Shown piece after piece: positions 54,639 to 63,506 of a stretch of 64,000 nt of DNA. Each line of letters opens with the position of its first letter. Positions within the stretch are counted from its first letter, which is position 1. This DNA is from CADEED01 sp964444835. GTDB taxonomy: Bacteria > Pseudomonadota > Gammaproteobacteria > Steroidobacterales > Steroidobacteraceae. The stretch is from NCBI GenBank assembly GCA_964444835.1, contig CAYUIT010000003.1, forward strand, positions 62,001 through 126,000, given 5' to 3'. The notes beneath the pieces were generated by a model that saw only the letters and a program-made list of their open reading frames with translations, was not told the origin of the DNA and made no database searches. The translations under genes were made by a program, and so were the position numbers.

Positions 54639-55544
54639 TCAATTGCGACGCGTCGCAGCCATCGACGCGTTCCGACGCAATGGCCGATAGCCCGGTAACT
54701 TGAACACGCGTAGCGCGTTCTCTCGCAGCAACATGCGCTTCGCAACGGGATCGAGTCCGAGCGCGTCCACCTCAGCAATCGCCCGCTCGGGGTGGATCAC
54801 CGGCCAGTCGGTCCCGAACATGACCTTTTCGCGACCGTAGGTGTTCGCGTAGTGCACGTACTGCTTCGGCCAATGCCGCGGCGCATACGCGTCGCCTGCG
54901 GTGTACACGTTCGGGTGCTTCCAACACATCGAAATCATGTTGTCGGTCCACGGCACGCCGATATGAATGCCGATCAGGGTCAGCTCAGGAAAATCGATGG
55001 CGACCGTATCGAGCAAGATCGGATCGGCCACCGTGGGGAGGCGCCGTGCCGACGAGTAGATCAGGTTGTGCCCGACTTGCATCATGATCGGCACGCCGAG
55101 TTCGGCGCATTTCGTGTAGTACGGGTAGTACTTCGCATGGTTCGGCGGCAGCCCAAACCAATGTGGATACAAATGCGCACCGACGAAGCCATACACTTCG
55201 ACCGCGTGCTGCAGCTCACGCAAGCCTTGCATACCCCGAAACGGATCGACGCCGGCCAGGCCTGAAAACCGATCCGGGTACTTCTTGCACACTTTGTAGA
55301 CGCGCTCGTACGGCAGTTCGAACGAGCCGCGCACGTTGATATCGCCCGCGCGCACCGCAATCAACAGCGAACGCTCGATGCCAGCACGATCCATCATGCG
55401 TAGGTAGTTGCTGACCGACACGCCGCCCCAGAGTTTGGGATCCATGCGGACTTGCCGCTTGAAATCGGTGTCGATCCCCGTTTGGCCAAGCCGCACGCTG
55501 GTGGGGTCGTACAAATTGCAAACGATGTCGATCGAGCCGGTCAT
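54639..55544 (-). CDS. Amidohydrolase family protein (PF04909-like)
   Basis: A 301-residue TIM-barrel protein of the ACMSD-like group. Later metal-site segments are present (GAHLYPHWFG, IGIHIGVPWTDN, GTDWPVIHPERAI). The N-terminal His-x-His that normally begins the metal site is replaced: the chain opens MTGSIDIVCNLYDP. Probably coupled to the acyl-CoA ligase downstream; a decarboxylase or hydrolase of an aromatic intermediate is possible. Confidence 0.83.
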   Translation of the reverse strand: MTGSIDIVCNLYDPTSVRLGQTGIDTDFKRQVRMDPKLWGGVSVSNYLRMMDRAGIERSLLIAVRAGDINVRGSFELPYERVYKVCKKYPDRFSGLAGVDPFRGMQGLRELQHAVEVYGFVGAHLYPHWFGLPPNHAKYYPYYTKCAELGVPIMMQVGHNLIYSSARRLPTVADPILLDTVAIDFPELTLIGIHIGVPWTDNMISMCWKHPNVYTAGDAYAPRHWPKQYVHYANTYGREKVMFGTDWPVIHPERAIAEVDALGLDPVAKRMLLRENALRVFKLPGYRPLRRNASMAATRRN

Positions 55545-55748
55545 GCAGCCTCACTCAGGAGTGCCGCGCCAGGAATTTGGGGCGGCCGAAGCGTTGATGA
55601 TCACTGCTGCCTGCAGCAGACACAAGCCCTAGTTGGCTCGATCCGACGGCATTCTGCGACGTCGCGCTCCGAGGTATCGCTGCACGCACCAGCGATGCAA
55701 TAATCGCGGCTTGCCGCGAGGCTTTTGATCGCTGATGAGGTCACTGGG

Positions 55749-56693
55749 ATGCTAACAACTCGAGCGAAACTGTGGTCGGTCGCCCTCGCCTGCGTGGCGC
55801 TCGCGGCGTGTGGCAAGCGCACGCCGACGCCCGACACCACCGCGGCCGACGCCGCTCAGCAACCGGCCGCGCCAGCGCCCGAAGGGGCGCCGCGCATCGC
55901 AAATTCAGCGGATGGCGTTCACATCCAGTATCGCGTGTACGGCAAAGGCGAGCCGGCGATCGTGCTCGTGCACGGGTGGTCGTGCGACTCGAACTATTGG
56001 TCTGCCCAGCTCGAAGAGCTGAAAAAGAAGTACACGGTCGTCACCGTCGACTTGGCCGGCCACGGCGGCTCCGACCGCAATCGCACCGATTGGTCCATCG
56101 GCCGCTTTGGCGACGACGTGGCTGCGGCCGTCAAGCTCATCGACAATCCCAAAGTCATCATCGTCGGGCACTCCATGGGGGGTCCGGTCGCGATTGAAGC
56201 GGCTCGGCGCTTGCCCGGTCGCGTTCTGGGCGTCATCGGCGTCGACACGTTCAAGTCGATCGGCGAACCGCCGCCGCCGCCCGATCAAATGGCGGCACGT
56301 TTCAAGGCGTTTGAGACCGACTTCATTGGGGCCACGCGCGAGTTGGTGTCGCAGTTCTTCTTCACGAAAAAAGCGGATCCGCAGTTCATCAACAAAGTGG
56401 CACTCGACATGTCGAACGCTCCGCCTGCCGTAGCGATTCCGTCGCTGAAGGCGTTGTTTGCGTGGGATGCGAACGCGGCCGCCCAAGGCTTCACGCTCCC
56501 ATTGATCGCCATCAATTCCGATCTCGGCATGCTGACCGATGAGGCGCGCATCAAAGCAACGTTTCCCACGTTTCGCGTCGTGACCTTGGCCGGCACAGGG
56601 CATTTCCTGATGATGGAGGAGCCCGAAACCTTCAACACCACGCTCGAGGAACAGATTCAGAGCTTGTTAGCCCCGGCCGCACCGGCTCCCTGA
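55749..56693 (+). CDS. Alpha/beta hydrolase, putative lipoprotein
   Basis: A 314-residue protein with a lipoprotein signal (VALACVALAAC) and a Pro/Ala-rich spacer. The hydrolase domain has LVHGWSCDSNYW, the nucleophile elbow GHSMGG and a late GTGHFLMMEEP with the catalytic His. It is likely anchored in the envelope. Start ATG 55749 follows GAGG. The 204-base gap upstream holds no gene. Confidence 0.85.
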   Translation: MLTTRAKLWSVALACVALAACGKRTPTPDTTAADAAQQPAAPAPEGAPRIANSADGVHIQYRVYGKGEPAIVLVHGWSCDSNYWSAQLEELKKKYTVVTVDLAGHGGSDRNRTDWSIGRFGDDVAAAVKLIDNPKVIIVGHSMGGPVAIEAARRLPGRVLGVIGVDTFKSIGEPPPPPDQMAARFKAFETDFIGATRELVSQFFFTKKADPQFINKVALDMSNAPPAVAIPSLKALFAWDANAAAQGFTLPLIAINSDLGMLTDEARIKATFPTFRVVTLAGTGHFLMMEEPETFNTTLEEQIQSLLAPAAPAP

Positions 56694-56700
56694 GGCGCAC

Positions 56701-57222
56701 TTGGACGCCACGACCAAAGCGACGGACGCCGCGGCGCAGCGAATGCTCGCGCGTTTTCGCGCGGCTGCTGACTTATTCGACAACCAGTTTCGCGTTCCAG
56801 GAACGAACTGGCGCTTTGGAATCGATCCGCTACTCGGCCTCGTACCGGGGCTTGGTGACATCGCAGGCGCGGCCTTCGCTGTTTGGTCGGTGATCTTGGC
56901 GCGCAAGCTCGGTGCGCCGGGAATCATTCAGACACAGATGCTCGCAAACATTGCGCTCGACATGGTCGGCGGCTCCGTGCCCGTGATCGGCGATCTCTTT
57001 GATCTGGCATTCAAAGCCCACGCGCGAAACCGCAAGCTGCTCGACGACTGGCTTGCGGGCCCAGAGGCTGCCGTGATCGACACGAAGCGCTCGCTGGTGC
57101 GCCGGCCGTTGCTGCTACTCGGCGCGGTCGTGTTAGTGGGATTGCTCGCGATGGGCCTCTCGCTATGGCTCGCGATCAAGGCCTTTAGCTGGTTGATGGC
57201 AGCCGGTCCGCCCGCCGCCTAA
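56701..57222 (+). CDS. DUF4112 family protein
   Basis: A 173-residue protein started at TTG 56701, 7 bases after the hydrolase stop. The family core is seen as LFDNQFRVPGTNWRFGIDPL, LVPGLGDIAGA and VPVIGDLFDLAFKAHARN, followed by a C-terminal hydrophobic pair (LLLLGAVVLVGLLAMGLSLW). Function unknown; membrane-associated. Confidence 0.87.
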   Translation: MDATTKATDAAAQRMLARFRAAADLFDNQFRVPGTNWRFGIDPLLGLVPGLGDIAGAAFAVWSVILARKLGAPGIIQTQMLANIALDMVGGSVPVIGDLFDLAFKAHARNRKLLDDWLAGPEAAVIDTKRSLVRRPLLLLGAVVLVGLLAMGLSLWLAIKAFSWLMAAGPPAA

Positions 57223-57245
57223 GGCGATGAACCGTGGCGCACTAA

Positions 57246-57653
57246 CTACTTAGCTGCGCGCGACTCGGCCTCAATGTAGTCGAGCAAGGCTTTGCGATCC
57301 TTCGGGTTCGCAATTCCAGCGAAGGCCATGGTGTTCCCTGGCACCAGCGCGCTTGGCTTTTCGATCCAGCGGTCGAGCGTGGCGCGGTCCCACGTGAGCT
57401 TCGAGGCCTTCAGGGCTGCTGAAAAGTTGAAGCCGGTGGCCGCTGCCGCAGGCCGCCCGACGATTCCAGCAAGGTTCGGCCCGACTTTGTGCGGTCCCGG
57501 CTTCAAGTCGTGGCACGCGCGGCACTGAATGTAGAGGATACGGCCACGCTTCATTTCCGGCGATTCCGCTGCCGGTGCCGGTGCTTGTGCGAGTGTCACG
57601 CTCGCAAGCGCCCAAAGAGCCACACTGGAAATCACCGTCAGCCGCATTGACAT
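57246..57653 (-). CDS. Class I cytochrome c, periplasmic
   Basis: A 135-residue protein with a signal peptide (RLTVISSVALWALASVTLAQA), haem motif CRACH, the HKVGPNLAGIVGR region and the axial Met in GNTMAFAGI. The ATG complementary to 57651-57653 is preceded by AAGGTGG. It resembles cytochrome c2/c552-type carriers, and could shuttle electrons to the cbb3 oxidase or a reaction centre. Confidence 0.9.
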   Translation of the reverse strand: MSMRLTVISSVALWALASVTLAQAPAPAAESPEMKRGRILYIQCRACHDLKPGPHKVGPNLAGIVGRPAAAATGFNFSAALKASKLTWDRATLDRWIEKPSALVPGNTMAFAGIANPKDRKALLDYIEAESRAAK

Positions 57654-57760
57654 ATCTTGCCACCTTCGAAAACAGGACACCGAAAGTGTAGCGAATGCGG
57701 CTGAACGCGACCTGAAATCCGCAAGCCATTCCGCCGCCCGGTCAGCGTACACGGCGGAGT

Positions 57761-58750
57761 TCACGAAACGGTATCGTCGGTCTCATCGACGACCGGCCCG
57801 CAATCGATCGCGACCCAGCCCAAGTCGACGCCGATGGTGGCCGAATCGAGCGCGGTCCAGCTCGAGGCCAGGGGCTCCGCCGTCACCGGCACCGCATTCA
57901 AGATCAACACTAACGACTGCCGCCGCGACTCCGACGGCCAATCGCGCCCATGGAGCTCGATCTCGAGCTGGCGCCCGTCCGGCAACTTGAAGCGCGTACG
58001 ACCGCCTTGATCGTGCACGTCGAGCGAGTCCACTTCGCGCTGAGCACGGCGCGTCCCATCGGGCGACCAACGTACGCGGCAGGAAAACAGCCGCGCTTCG
58101 GCGATATCGAAGTGCCGATAGCCGGCCACTTCCTCCAACAGTTCGTCGGTCTCCGACTCCACGATGCGCCGTCGATACCAAAACAACGACTCACCGACGA
58201 CCATCTGATAATCCACGTAGCGCGCCGTGACACCGCGCGCCACCGTACAACCGGCCCCGCGCGTGCCGCCGCGAAACTGATTGCCAGACCGAATCAGCCA
58301 CAGGTCGCAGCCCTCGAGCGACTCCACGTCGTCGCGGCTGCGCGGCGGGTCGTGCTGCGGCCCGGACTTCAGCGTGAATTGCCGCACGCGCACGTCACCC
58401 TCGAGCGGTGACGCCACCTCCAACACCAACAGAACTTGGCGTCGCACGCGGGTGGGCTCGTCGTATGGGAACTCCTCCGCATACAACACGTGCGTGCCGA
58501 GCCACGGGACCTGCGCCGGCCTAACAACATACTGGATGCGCTCCGCCGGCGAAGCACCGATCCGCGTGTCACGATCATCGCCCGCGACCAGAATCTCTTC
58601 GGTGAGATCGTACTCGCCCGACCACGCATCCATCAGTGCGGCCCGCACATCGCTCGGCGCAGTGGCACTTGGCTGTGCGCCCGCGAAGATCGGCGCCAGC
58701 ACCAGCGCGAGCGCCAACGCGGCACTGCGCAGCGGCGCATCCACGGTCAC
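57761..58750 (-). CDS. CpcT/CpeT-like secreted protein
   Basis: A 329-residue protein with a signal peptide (SAALALALVLAPIFAGAQ). The mature part resembles CpcT/CpeT chromophore-lyase-type folds: APAERIQYVV-like lead, VPWLGTHVLYAEEF, LEGCDLWLIRSGNQFRGGTR and the C-terminal RFKLPDGRQLEI region. In cyanobacteria such proteins attach phycobilins; non-phototrophic bacteria also carry relatives of unknown role. The GTG overlaps the tesB stop. Confidence 0.6.
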   Translation of the reverse strand: MTVDAPLRSAALALALVLAPIFAGAQPSATAPSDVRAALMDAWSGEYDLTEEILVAGDDRDTRIGASPAERIQYVVRPAQVPWLGTHVLYAEEFPYDEPTRVRRQVLLVLEVASPLEGDVRVRQFTLKSGPQHDPPRSRDDVESLEGCDLWLIRSGNQFRGGTRGAGCTVARGVTARYVDYQMVVGESLFWYRRRIVESETDELLEEVAGYRHFDIAEARLFSCRVRWSPDGTRRAQREVDSLDVHDQGGRTRFKLPDGRQLEIELHGRDWPSESRRQSLVLILNAVPVTAEPLASSWTALDSATIGVDLGWVAIDCGPVVDETDDTVS

Positions 58751-59616
58751 GACGATTTTGGTGGCCGCGTACGAATCAAGCCTTCTTGCGCCACGCTCGC
58801 CACCAAGCGCCCGCTTCGATCGAACACGCTGCCGCGCGCGAACCCGCGCGCGCCCGACGTGCTCGGGCTATCCATCGAATACAGCAACCACTCGTCGACG
58901 CGCGACGAGCGGTGAAACCAAATAGCGTGATCGATGCTCGCCATGATCAGATCGCCGCGCAGGAAAGAAGTGCCATGCGGCAGCGTTGCGGTGTCGAGCA
59001 GGTTGTAGTCCGACACATAGGCGAGCAAGCAGCGGTGTAACGACTCGTCGTTCGGTAACTGACCGACGGCGCGAAACCAAATCTGCCGCAACGGGGGCCC
59101 GGCACGCTTCTGCAGAAAGTCCACGGGCTGCACCGGGCGGAACTCGAATGGCCGCTCTTTCTCGAGAAAGCGCCGCACCTTCTCCGGTAACAACGCGAGC
59201 TGCTCGGCCGGCGGCTTCGTGAACGCAGGCAGCGACTCCGGCGGCGGCACGATCGGTGCCTCGATCTGGTGCTCGAGCCCTTCCTCGTCGGTTTGAAACG
59301 AACAGGAACAGTTGAAGATTTGCTCGCCGTTTTGGATGGCGACGACGCGCCGCGTCGAAAAGCTATGACCATCACGGCTGCGATCGACGTTGTAGACGAT
59401 CGGCATGTTGAAATCACCGCGACGCAAGAAGTAGGCGTGGAGCGAGTGCACCGTGCGGCCTTCGATGGTGGCATGCGCCGCCATCAACGCCTGCCCTAAC
59501 ACCTGGCCGCCAAACACCTGCGGACTGCCGATGTCGCGGCTCACGCCGCGAAACAAATTCACCTCGAGGCGCTCCAGCTCGAACTGGTGCAACAGCTCGG
59601 CCAGGCGCGGATCCAT
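58747..59616 (-). CDS. tesB: Acyl-CoA thioesterase II
   Basis: A 289-residue double-hotdog thioesterase: DIGSPQVFGGQVLGQALMAA, HSLHAYFLRRGD, then the C-terminal half with LLAYVSDYNLLDTATLPHG and ASIDHAIWFHRSSRVDEWLLY, which carry the catalytic Asp/Thr/Gln set. Hydrolyses acyl-CoA. Confidence 0.95.
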   Translation of the reverse strand: MDPRLAELLHQFELERLEVNLFRGVSRDIGSPQVFGGQVLGQALMAAHATIEGRTVHSLHAYFLRRGDFNMPIVYNVDRSRDGHSFSTRRVVAIQNGEQIFNCSCSFQTDEEGLEHQIEAPIVPPPESLPAFTKPPAEQLALLPEKVRRFLEKERPFEFRPVQPVDFLQKRAGPPLRQIWFRAVGQLPNDESLHRCLLAYVSDYNLLDTATLPHGTSFLRGDLIMASIDHAIWFHRSSRVDEWLLYSMDSPSTSGARGFARGSVFDRSGRLVASVAQEGLIRTRPPKSS

Positions 59617-59635
59617 CGTTGGCGAACGCGGCGCG

Positions 59636-60673
59636 CTAATGCGTCTCTCCCTCGGCGACGCCGAGCCGCTTCTGCATCACGGGGCTCGTCGTGGTGTACT
59701 GCAGGAATTGTTTCTTCTGCGGATACAAATGCGCTTGAATCGCGAACGCGGCCAGCGCTGCCTCGTGGAACCCCGACAAAATCAGCTTCTTCTTGCCTGG
59801 GTACGTGTTGATGTCCCCGACCGCAAAAATGCCGGGAACGCTCGTCTGGAATTTCTCGGTATCCACCTTCAAGGCTTTCTTCTCGAGCTCGAGCCCCCAC
59901 TCGGCAATCGGGCCGAGCTTCGGGTGCAAGCCGAAGAATGCGAACACATGATCGGCATCGATCTCATGTAGCTGCCCGTCGTTTCCCTTGACACGAATGC
60001 CGGTGAGCCGATCGCCCACCACGCGTAACGACTCGGCCAGCCCTTCGAAGTAACGCACTTGGCCCGCGCGGGCGAGCTCTTGCATCTTCGCCACGGATGC
60101 CGGCGCCGCACGAAACTCCGCGCGACGATGCACGTGCACGACGCTCGCTGCCTTGCCCGCAAAATCGATGACCCAATCGAGCGCCGAATCACCGCCGCCG
60201 AAGATCACCAACTTCTGCCCGTGATAACTCGCCGCATTCTTGACGCGATAGTGGATCTGCTTGCCTTCGAACGCGTCCGCGCCTTCGACGCCAATGCGCC
60301 GCGGCTGGAACGAACCGACGCCCCCCGCGATGACGACGGCACCCGCGTCGAACGTCGTGCCCGTGGCCGTCGCCACGTGGAAGCGCCCATCGCTCTTGCG
60401 CTGCAACGCGGTCACTTCTTGGCCGAGGTGAAACTGTGCATTGAACGGCTTGATCTGCTGCATCAGCCGATCGACTAATTCTTGCGCGCCGCAGATCGGC
60501 AATGCCGGGATGTCGTAGATGGGCTTGTCCGGGTACAGCTCGGTGCATTGCCCGCCCGGCGCGGCGAGCGAATCGACAATATGCGCCTGGATGCCGAGCA
60601 GGCCCAGCTCGAACACCTGGAACAAGCCGCACGGACCTGCACCTACGATCACCACCTCAGTCGCGATTGTCAC
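59636..60673 (-). CDS. Ferredoxin/flavodoxin-NADP+ reductase, type 2
   Basis: A 345-residue thioredoxin-reductase-like flavoprotein started at GTG (complement of 60671-60673). It has FAD-binding VVIVGAGPCGLF, the NADPH-binding FGGGDSALDW and a C-terminal FAVGDINTYPGKKKLILSG. No CxxC pair is present in the middle, so it is an FNR of the YumC type, not a thioredoxin reductase. Supplies reduced ferredoxin for biosynthesis or for oxygenases such as the Rieske enzyme, by inference. Confidence 0.88.
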   Translation of the reverse strand: MTIATEVVIVGAGPCGLFQVFELGLLGIQAHIVDSLAAPGGQCTELYPDKPIYDIPALPICGAQELVDRLMQQIKPFNAQFHLGQEVTALQRKSDGRFHVATATGTTFDAGAVVIAGGVGSFQPRRIGVEGADAFEGKQIHYRVKNAASYHGQKLVIFGGGDSALDWVIDFAGKAASVVHVHRRAEFRAAPASVAKMQELARAGQVRYFEGLAESLRVVGDRLTGIRVKGNDGQLHEIDADHVFAFFGLHPKLGPIAEWGLELEKKALKVDTEKFQTSVPGIFAVGDINTYPGKKKLILSGFHEAALAAFAIQAHLYPQKKQFLQYTTTSPVMQKRLGVAEGETH

Positions 60674-60767
60674 AAAAGTCCTCTACGAGCAGCGATTTCG
60701 AAGCAAGCCGAGCATGGTAGCGGAAACAGGAATGGTTCTCATCCGATCGCCCGTTTGCCGTGTACAC

Positions 60768-60797
60768 CTGACAGAAATACCAGCGCAGGAATATAGT
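60768..60797 (+). promoter_or_regulatory. Candidate sigma-70 promoter for the molybdenum hydroxylase genes
   Basis: CTGACA (60768-60773) and TATAGT (60792-60797) are 18 bases apart and lie 33 bases before the ATG at 60830, in the divergent gap with the ferredoxin reductase gene. Confidence 0.5.
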
Positions 60798-60829
60798 TCT
60801 GAACTTCGCGCACCCGCTAGGACACTCCC

Positions 60830-61291
60830 ATGCTGAAACTCAATGTGAATGGTAAAGCGATTGAAGTCGACGTCGATCCGGAAACGCCGCTGTTGTGGGT
60901 ACTCCGCGATACGCTCGGCCTGACCGGCACGAAATATGGCTGCGGCATGTCGCTGTGCGGCGCGTGTACCGTGCATCTGGCGGGCGAGCCCGTGCGCTCG
61001 TGCGTCACGCCCGTGAGCGTCGTGGGCGACCAACCCGTGACGACGATCGAGGGTCTTTCCACCGATCGCAGCCACCCCGTGCAGAAGGCGTGGATCGAGC
61101 ACGATGTGCCCCAATGCGGCTACTGCCAGTCCGGGCAGATCATGTCGGCGGCCGCGCTACTCGCGCGCAACGAAAAGCCCACGGACGCCGATATCGACGA
61201 AGCAATGAGCGGGAACTTGTGCCGCTGCGGCACGTACCCACGCATTCGCTCGGCAATCCATCGCGCGGCGGAAATCAAGACCGAGAAATAA
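60830..61291 (+). CDS. Molybdenum hydroxylase [2Fe-2S] subunit, IorA-like
   Basis: A 153-residue xanthine-dehydrogenase-family iron-sulfur subunit. The plant-type cluster is YGCGMSLCGACTVHLAG with a further Cys, and the second cluster is CGYCQSGQ then CRCGTY. It carries electrons from the molybdenum site of the subunit encoded at 61334. Resembles isoquinoline 1-oxidoreductase small subunit. Confidence 0.93.
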   Translation: MLKLNVNGKAIEVDVDPETPLLWVLRDTLGLTGTKYGCGMSLCGACTVHLAGEPVRSCVTPVSVVGDQPVTTIEGLSTDRSHPVQKAWIEHDVPQCGYCQSGQIMSAAALLARNEKPTDADIDEAMSGNLCRCGTYPRIRSAIHRAAEIKTEK

Positions 61292-61333
61292 CGCTGCGCG
61301 AGCAGCCTCACGCTGAATCGGGGGGACGATCCC

Positions 61334-63496
61334 ATGGCCACACGATCCACACTGCCATCTTTGGGCGCGGTGACACGCCGCGACTTCGTGAAAGCCGGTG
61401 CCGCCGTCTCCGGTGGCCTCATCCTCGGCGTCACACTCACCGGCTGCAAGCCGAGCGCCAAGCCAGCCGGCCCGACAGAGCTGAAGACCATCACCACGAA
61501 TGCGTGGCTCAAGATCGGCACGGACAACACGATCACATTCTTGTGCGATCGGTCCGAGATGGGCCAAGGCGTTTATACCGCACTGCCCATGTTGTTAGCC
61601 GAGGAACTCGGCGTTGCCGTCGATCGCATCAAAGTCGAGTTCGCACCGGTCGGCGATGCGTATGTGAACAAACTACTGGGCGGACAATTGACTGGCGGGA
61701 GCACGAGCGTACGCGATGCGTGGGAGAAGCTGCGCACGGCGGGGGCGCAAGCGCGCGAGATGTTGATCGCGGCGGCCGCGGCAGAGTGGAAGACGTCACC
61801 TGCGAGTTGCCGCACCGAAAATGGCGAAGTCGTATCGTCACGCGGCGAGCGCATTGCGTTTGGTGCGGTCGCCGAGGCGGCAGCGAAATTGCCGGTGCCG
61901 ACCGAGGTCAAACTGAAGGCGTCGAAAGACTTCGCAGTCATCGGCAAGCCGCAAAAGCGGCTCGATACGCCGGCGAAAGTCGATGGCACGGCGCAGTACG
62001 GCATCGACGTAAAGCTCGACGGCATGTTGTACGCAGCGCTCGCGCAGCCGCCCGTGTTGCTCGGCACCGTCAAAAGCTTTGACGACACGAAGGCGAAAGC
62101 CATGCCCGGCGTCCGCGCGGTCGTGCAAACGTCGTCCGGCGTTGCCGTCGTCGCCGACTCCTGGTGGCAAGCGCGCAAGGCGCGCGACGTACTCGAGATC
62201 GTGTGGGACGGCGGCGCGAATGCTGGCCTGACCGACGCCAAGATTCGCCAAGGCTTGCGCCAAGCCGCAGCAGGCGAAGCGAAGCCGGCGCGCAATGACG
62301 GCGATGTCGACACGGCGATCAAGGGCGCCGCACGGGTGGTGCGCGCCGAGTACGAATTGCCGATGCTCGCGCACGCAACGCTCGAACCGCAGAACTGTAC
62401 GGCGGATGTGAAGGCTGACGGCTGCGATTTGTACGCGCCCACACAAATCCAAGCGGTTGCACAAGCGGTCGCGGCACAGGCGGCTGGCTTGAAGCCCGAG
62501 CAAGTTCGCGTGCACACCACGTTCTTGGGCGGCGGCTTCGGTCGTCGACTCGAATCCGACTTCGTTGCCGCAGCAGTCGAGGCGTCCAAGGCCGTCGGGA
62601 AACCAGTCAAAGTGGTGTGGACCCGCGAAGACGACATGACGCACGACGCGTACCGCCCGCCGGCGCTCGAGCAGTGCGTCGGCACGTTCGACGCCGAAGG
62701 CAAACTCTCGGGTTGGAAGCTGCACATCGTGAGCCCATCGATCACGGCGCGTATGTTCCCCGCCGTCGTCGCGAACGCCATCGATCCGTTCGTGCTCGAA
62801 GCCGCGACTAACTACCCGTACGATGTCCCCAATGTGCGTGTGCAATACACGCAGCACGAGATCGGCATACACGTCGGCTACTGGCGCTCAGTGAGCCACG
62901 CGGTCAATTGCTTCGTCGCCGAGAGTTTCATGGACGAATTGGCCGCGGCCGCCAAACAAGACCCGGTACGCTTCCGGCTCGGCTTGTTAGGCAAGAGCCC
63001 GCGCTATCGCGAGGTGCTCGAAGTCGCCATCCGCAAGGGCCGTTATGGCCAAGCCGCCGAAGGTCGCTTCCAGGGTGTCGCCTTGATGGAAGGCTACGGC
63101 ACGTACATGGCGCAAGTCGCTGAGATCTCGATCGACAAAGGGGCCCTCCAGGTGCACGAGATCACCTGCGTCGCGGATGTGGGCCAAGTGGTCAATCCCG
63201 ATACCGTCGTGGCGCAGATCGAAAGCTCGATCGTGTTCGGACTGTCTGCGGCGCTGTGGGGCGAGATCAATGTTCAGGGCGGGCGCGTGCAACAGACCAA
63301 TTTCGACACGTATCGCATCGCACGGCTCAACGAAGTGCCCAAGCTGAACATTCATGTGCTACCCAGTGACGAAGCGCCGGGCGGCATTGGCGAGCCCGCG
63401 ACGGCCTTGGTCGCTCCCGCCATCTGTAATGCGATCTACCTCGCAACGGGCAAGCGCCTTCGTTCGCTACCCTTAAGCCGTCACAAGCTTGCCTGA
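61334..63496 (+). CDS. Molybdenum hydroxylase large subunit, IorB-like, Tat-exported
   Basis: A 720-residue molybdopterin subunit with an N-terminal Tat signal (VTRRDFVKAGAAVSGG). Cofactor and catalytic regions are visible: LEPQNCTAD, TTFLGGGFGRRLESD and the catalytic-Glu motif GGIGEPATALVAPA near the C-terminus. It oxidises N-heterocycles or aldehydes in the periplasm. Together with the 60830 gene it is a two-subunit enzyme without a flavin subunit, so a cytochrome is the probable electron acceptor. Uses the cofactor made by the genes at 17-23 kb. Confidence 0.93.
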   Translation: MATRSTLPSLGAVTRRDFVKAGAAVSGGLILGVTLTGCKPSAKPAGPTELKTITTNAWLKIGTDNTITFLCDRSEMGQGVYTALPMLLAEELGVAVDRIKVEFAPVGDAYVNKLLGGQLTGGSTSVRDAWEKLRTAGAQAREMLIAAAAAEWKTSPASCRTENGEVVSSRGERIAFGAVAEAAAKLPVPTEVKLKASKDFAVIGKPQKRLDTPAKVDGTAQYGIDVKLDGMLYAALAQPPVLLGTVKSFDDTKAKAMPGVRAVVQTSSGVAVVADSWWQARKARDVLEIVWDGGANAGLTDAKIRQGLRQAAAGEAKPARNDGDVDTAIKGAARVVRAEYELPMLAHATLEPQNCTADVKADGCDLYAPTQIQAVAQAVAAQAAGLKPEQVRVHTTFLGGGFGRRLESDFVAAAVEASKAVGKPVKVVWTREDDMTHDAYRPPALEQCVGTFDAEGKLSGWKLHIVSPSITARMFPAVVANAIDPFVLEAATNYPYDVPNVRVQYTQHEIGIHVGYWRSVSHAVNCFVAESFMDELAAAAKQDPVRFRLGLLGKSPRYREVLEVAIRKGRYGQAAEGRFQGVALMEGYGTYMAQVAEISIDKGALQVHEITCVADVGQVVNPDTVVAQIESSIVFGLSAALWGEINVQGGRVQQTNFDTYRIARLNEVPKLNIHVLPSDEAPGGIGEPATALVAPAICNAIYLATGKRLRSLPLSRHKLA

Positions 63497-63506
63497 GACT
63501 CGAACC

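Larger units (their letters stand above)
3365..61598. repeat. Dispersed octamer CTAACAAC (CTAACNAC)
   Basis: I found 26 exact copies by eye on the two strands, e.g. 3365, 4966, 6372, 9503, 11329, 11446, 15209, 18557, 24637, 25411, 26579, 28579, 31467, 44804, 46495, 46975, 55752, 58521 (forward) and 17445, 18574, 19724, 29021, 32621, 41682, 52215, 61591 (reverse, GTTGTTAG). About 18 more fit CTAACNAC. About one exact copy is expected at this base composition. They lie mostly inside genes and in different reading frames. Confidence 0.7.

Noticed and set aside
55705..55718. CGCGGC-TT-GCCGCG hairpin with a short T run after it
   Set aside because: Loop is too short for a terminator and it points toward the hydrolase gene start, so no role is assigned.
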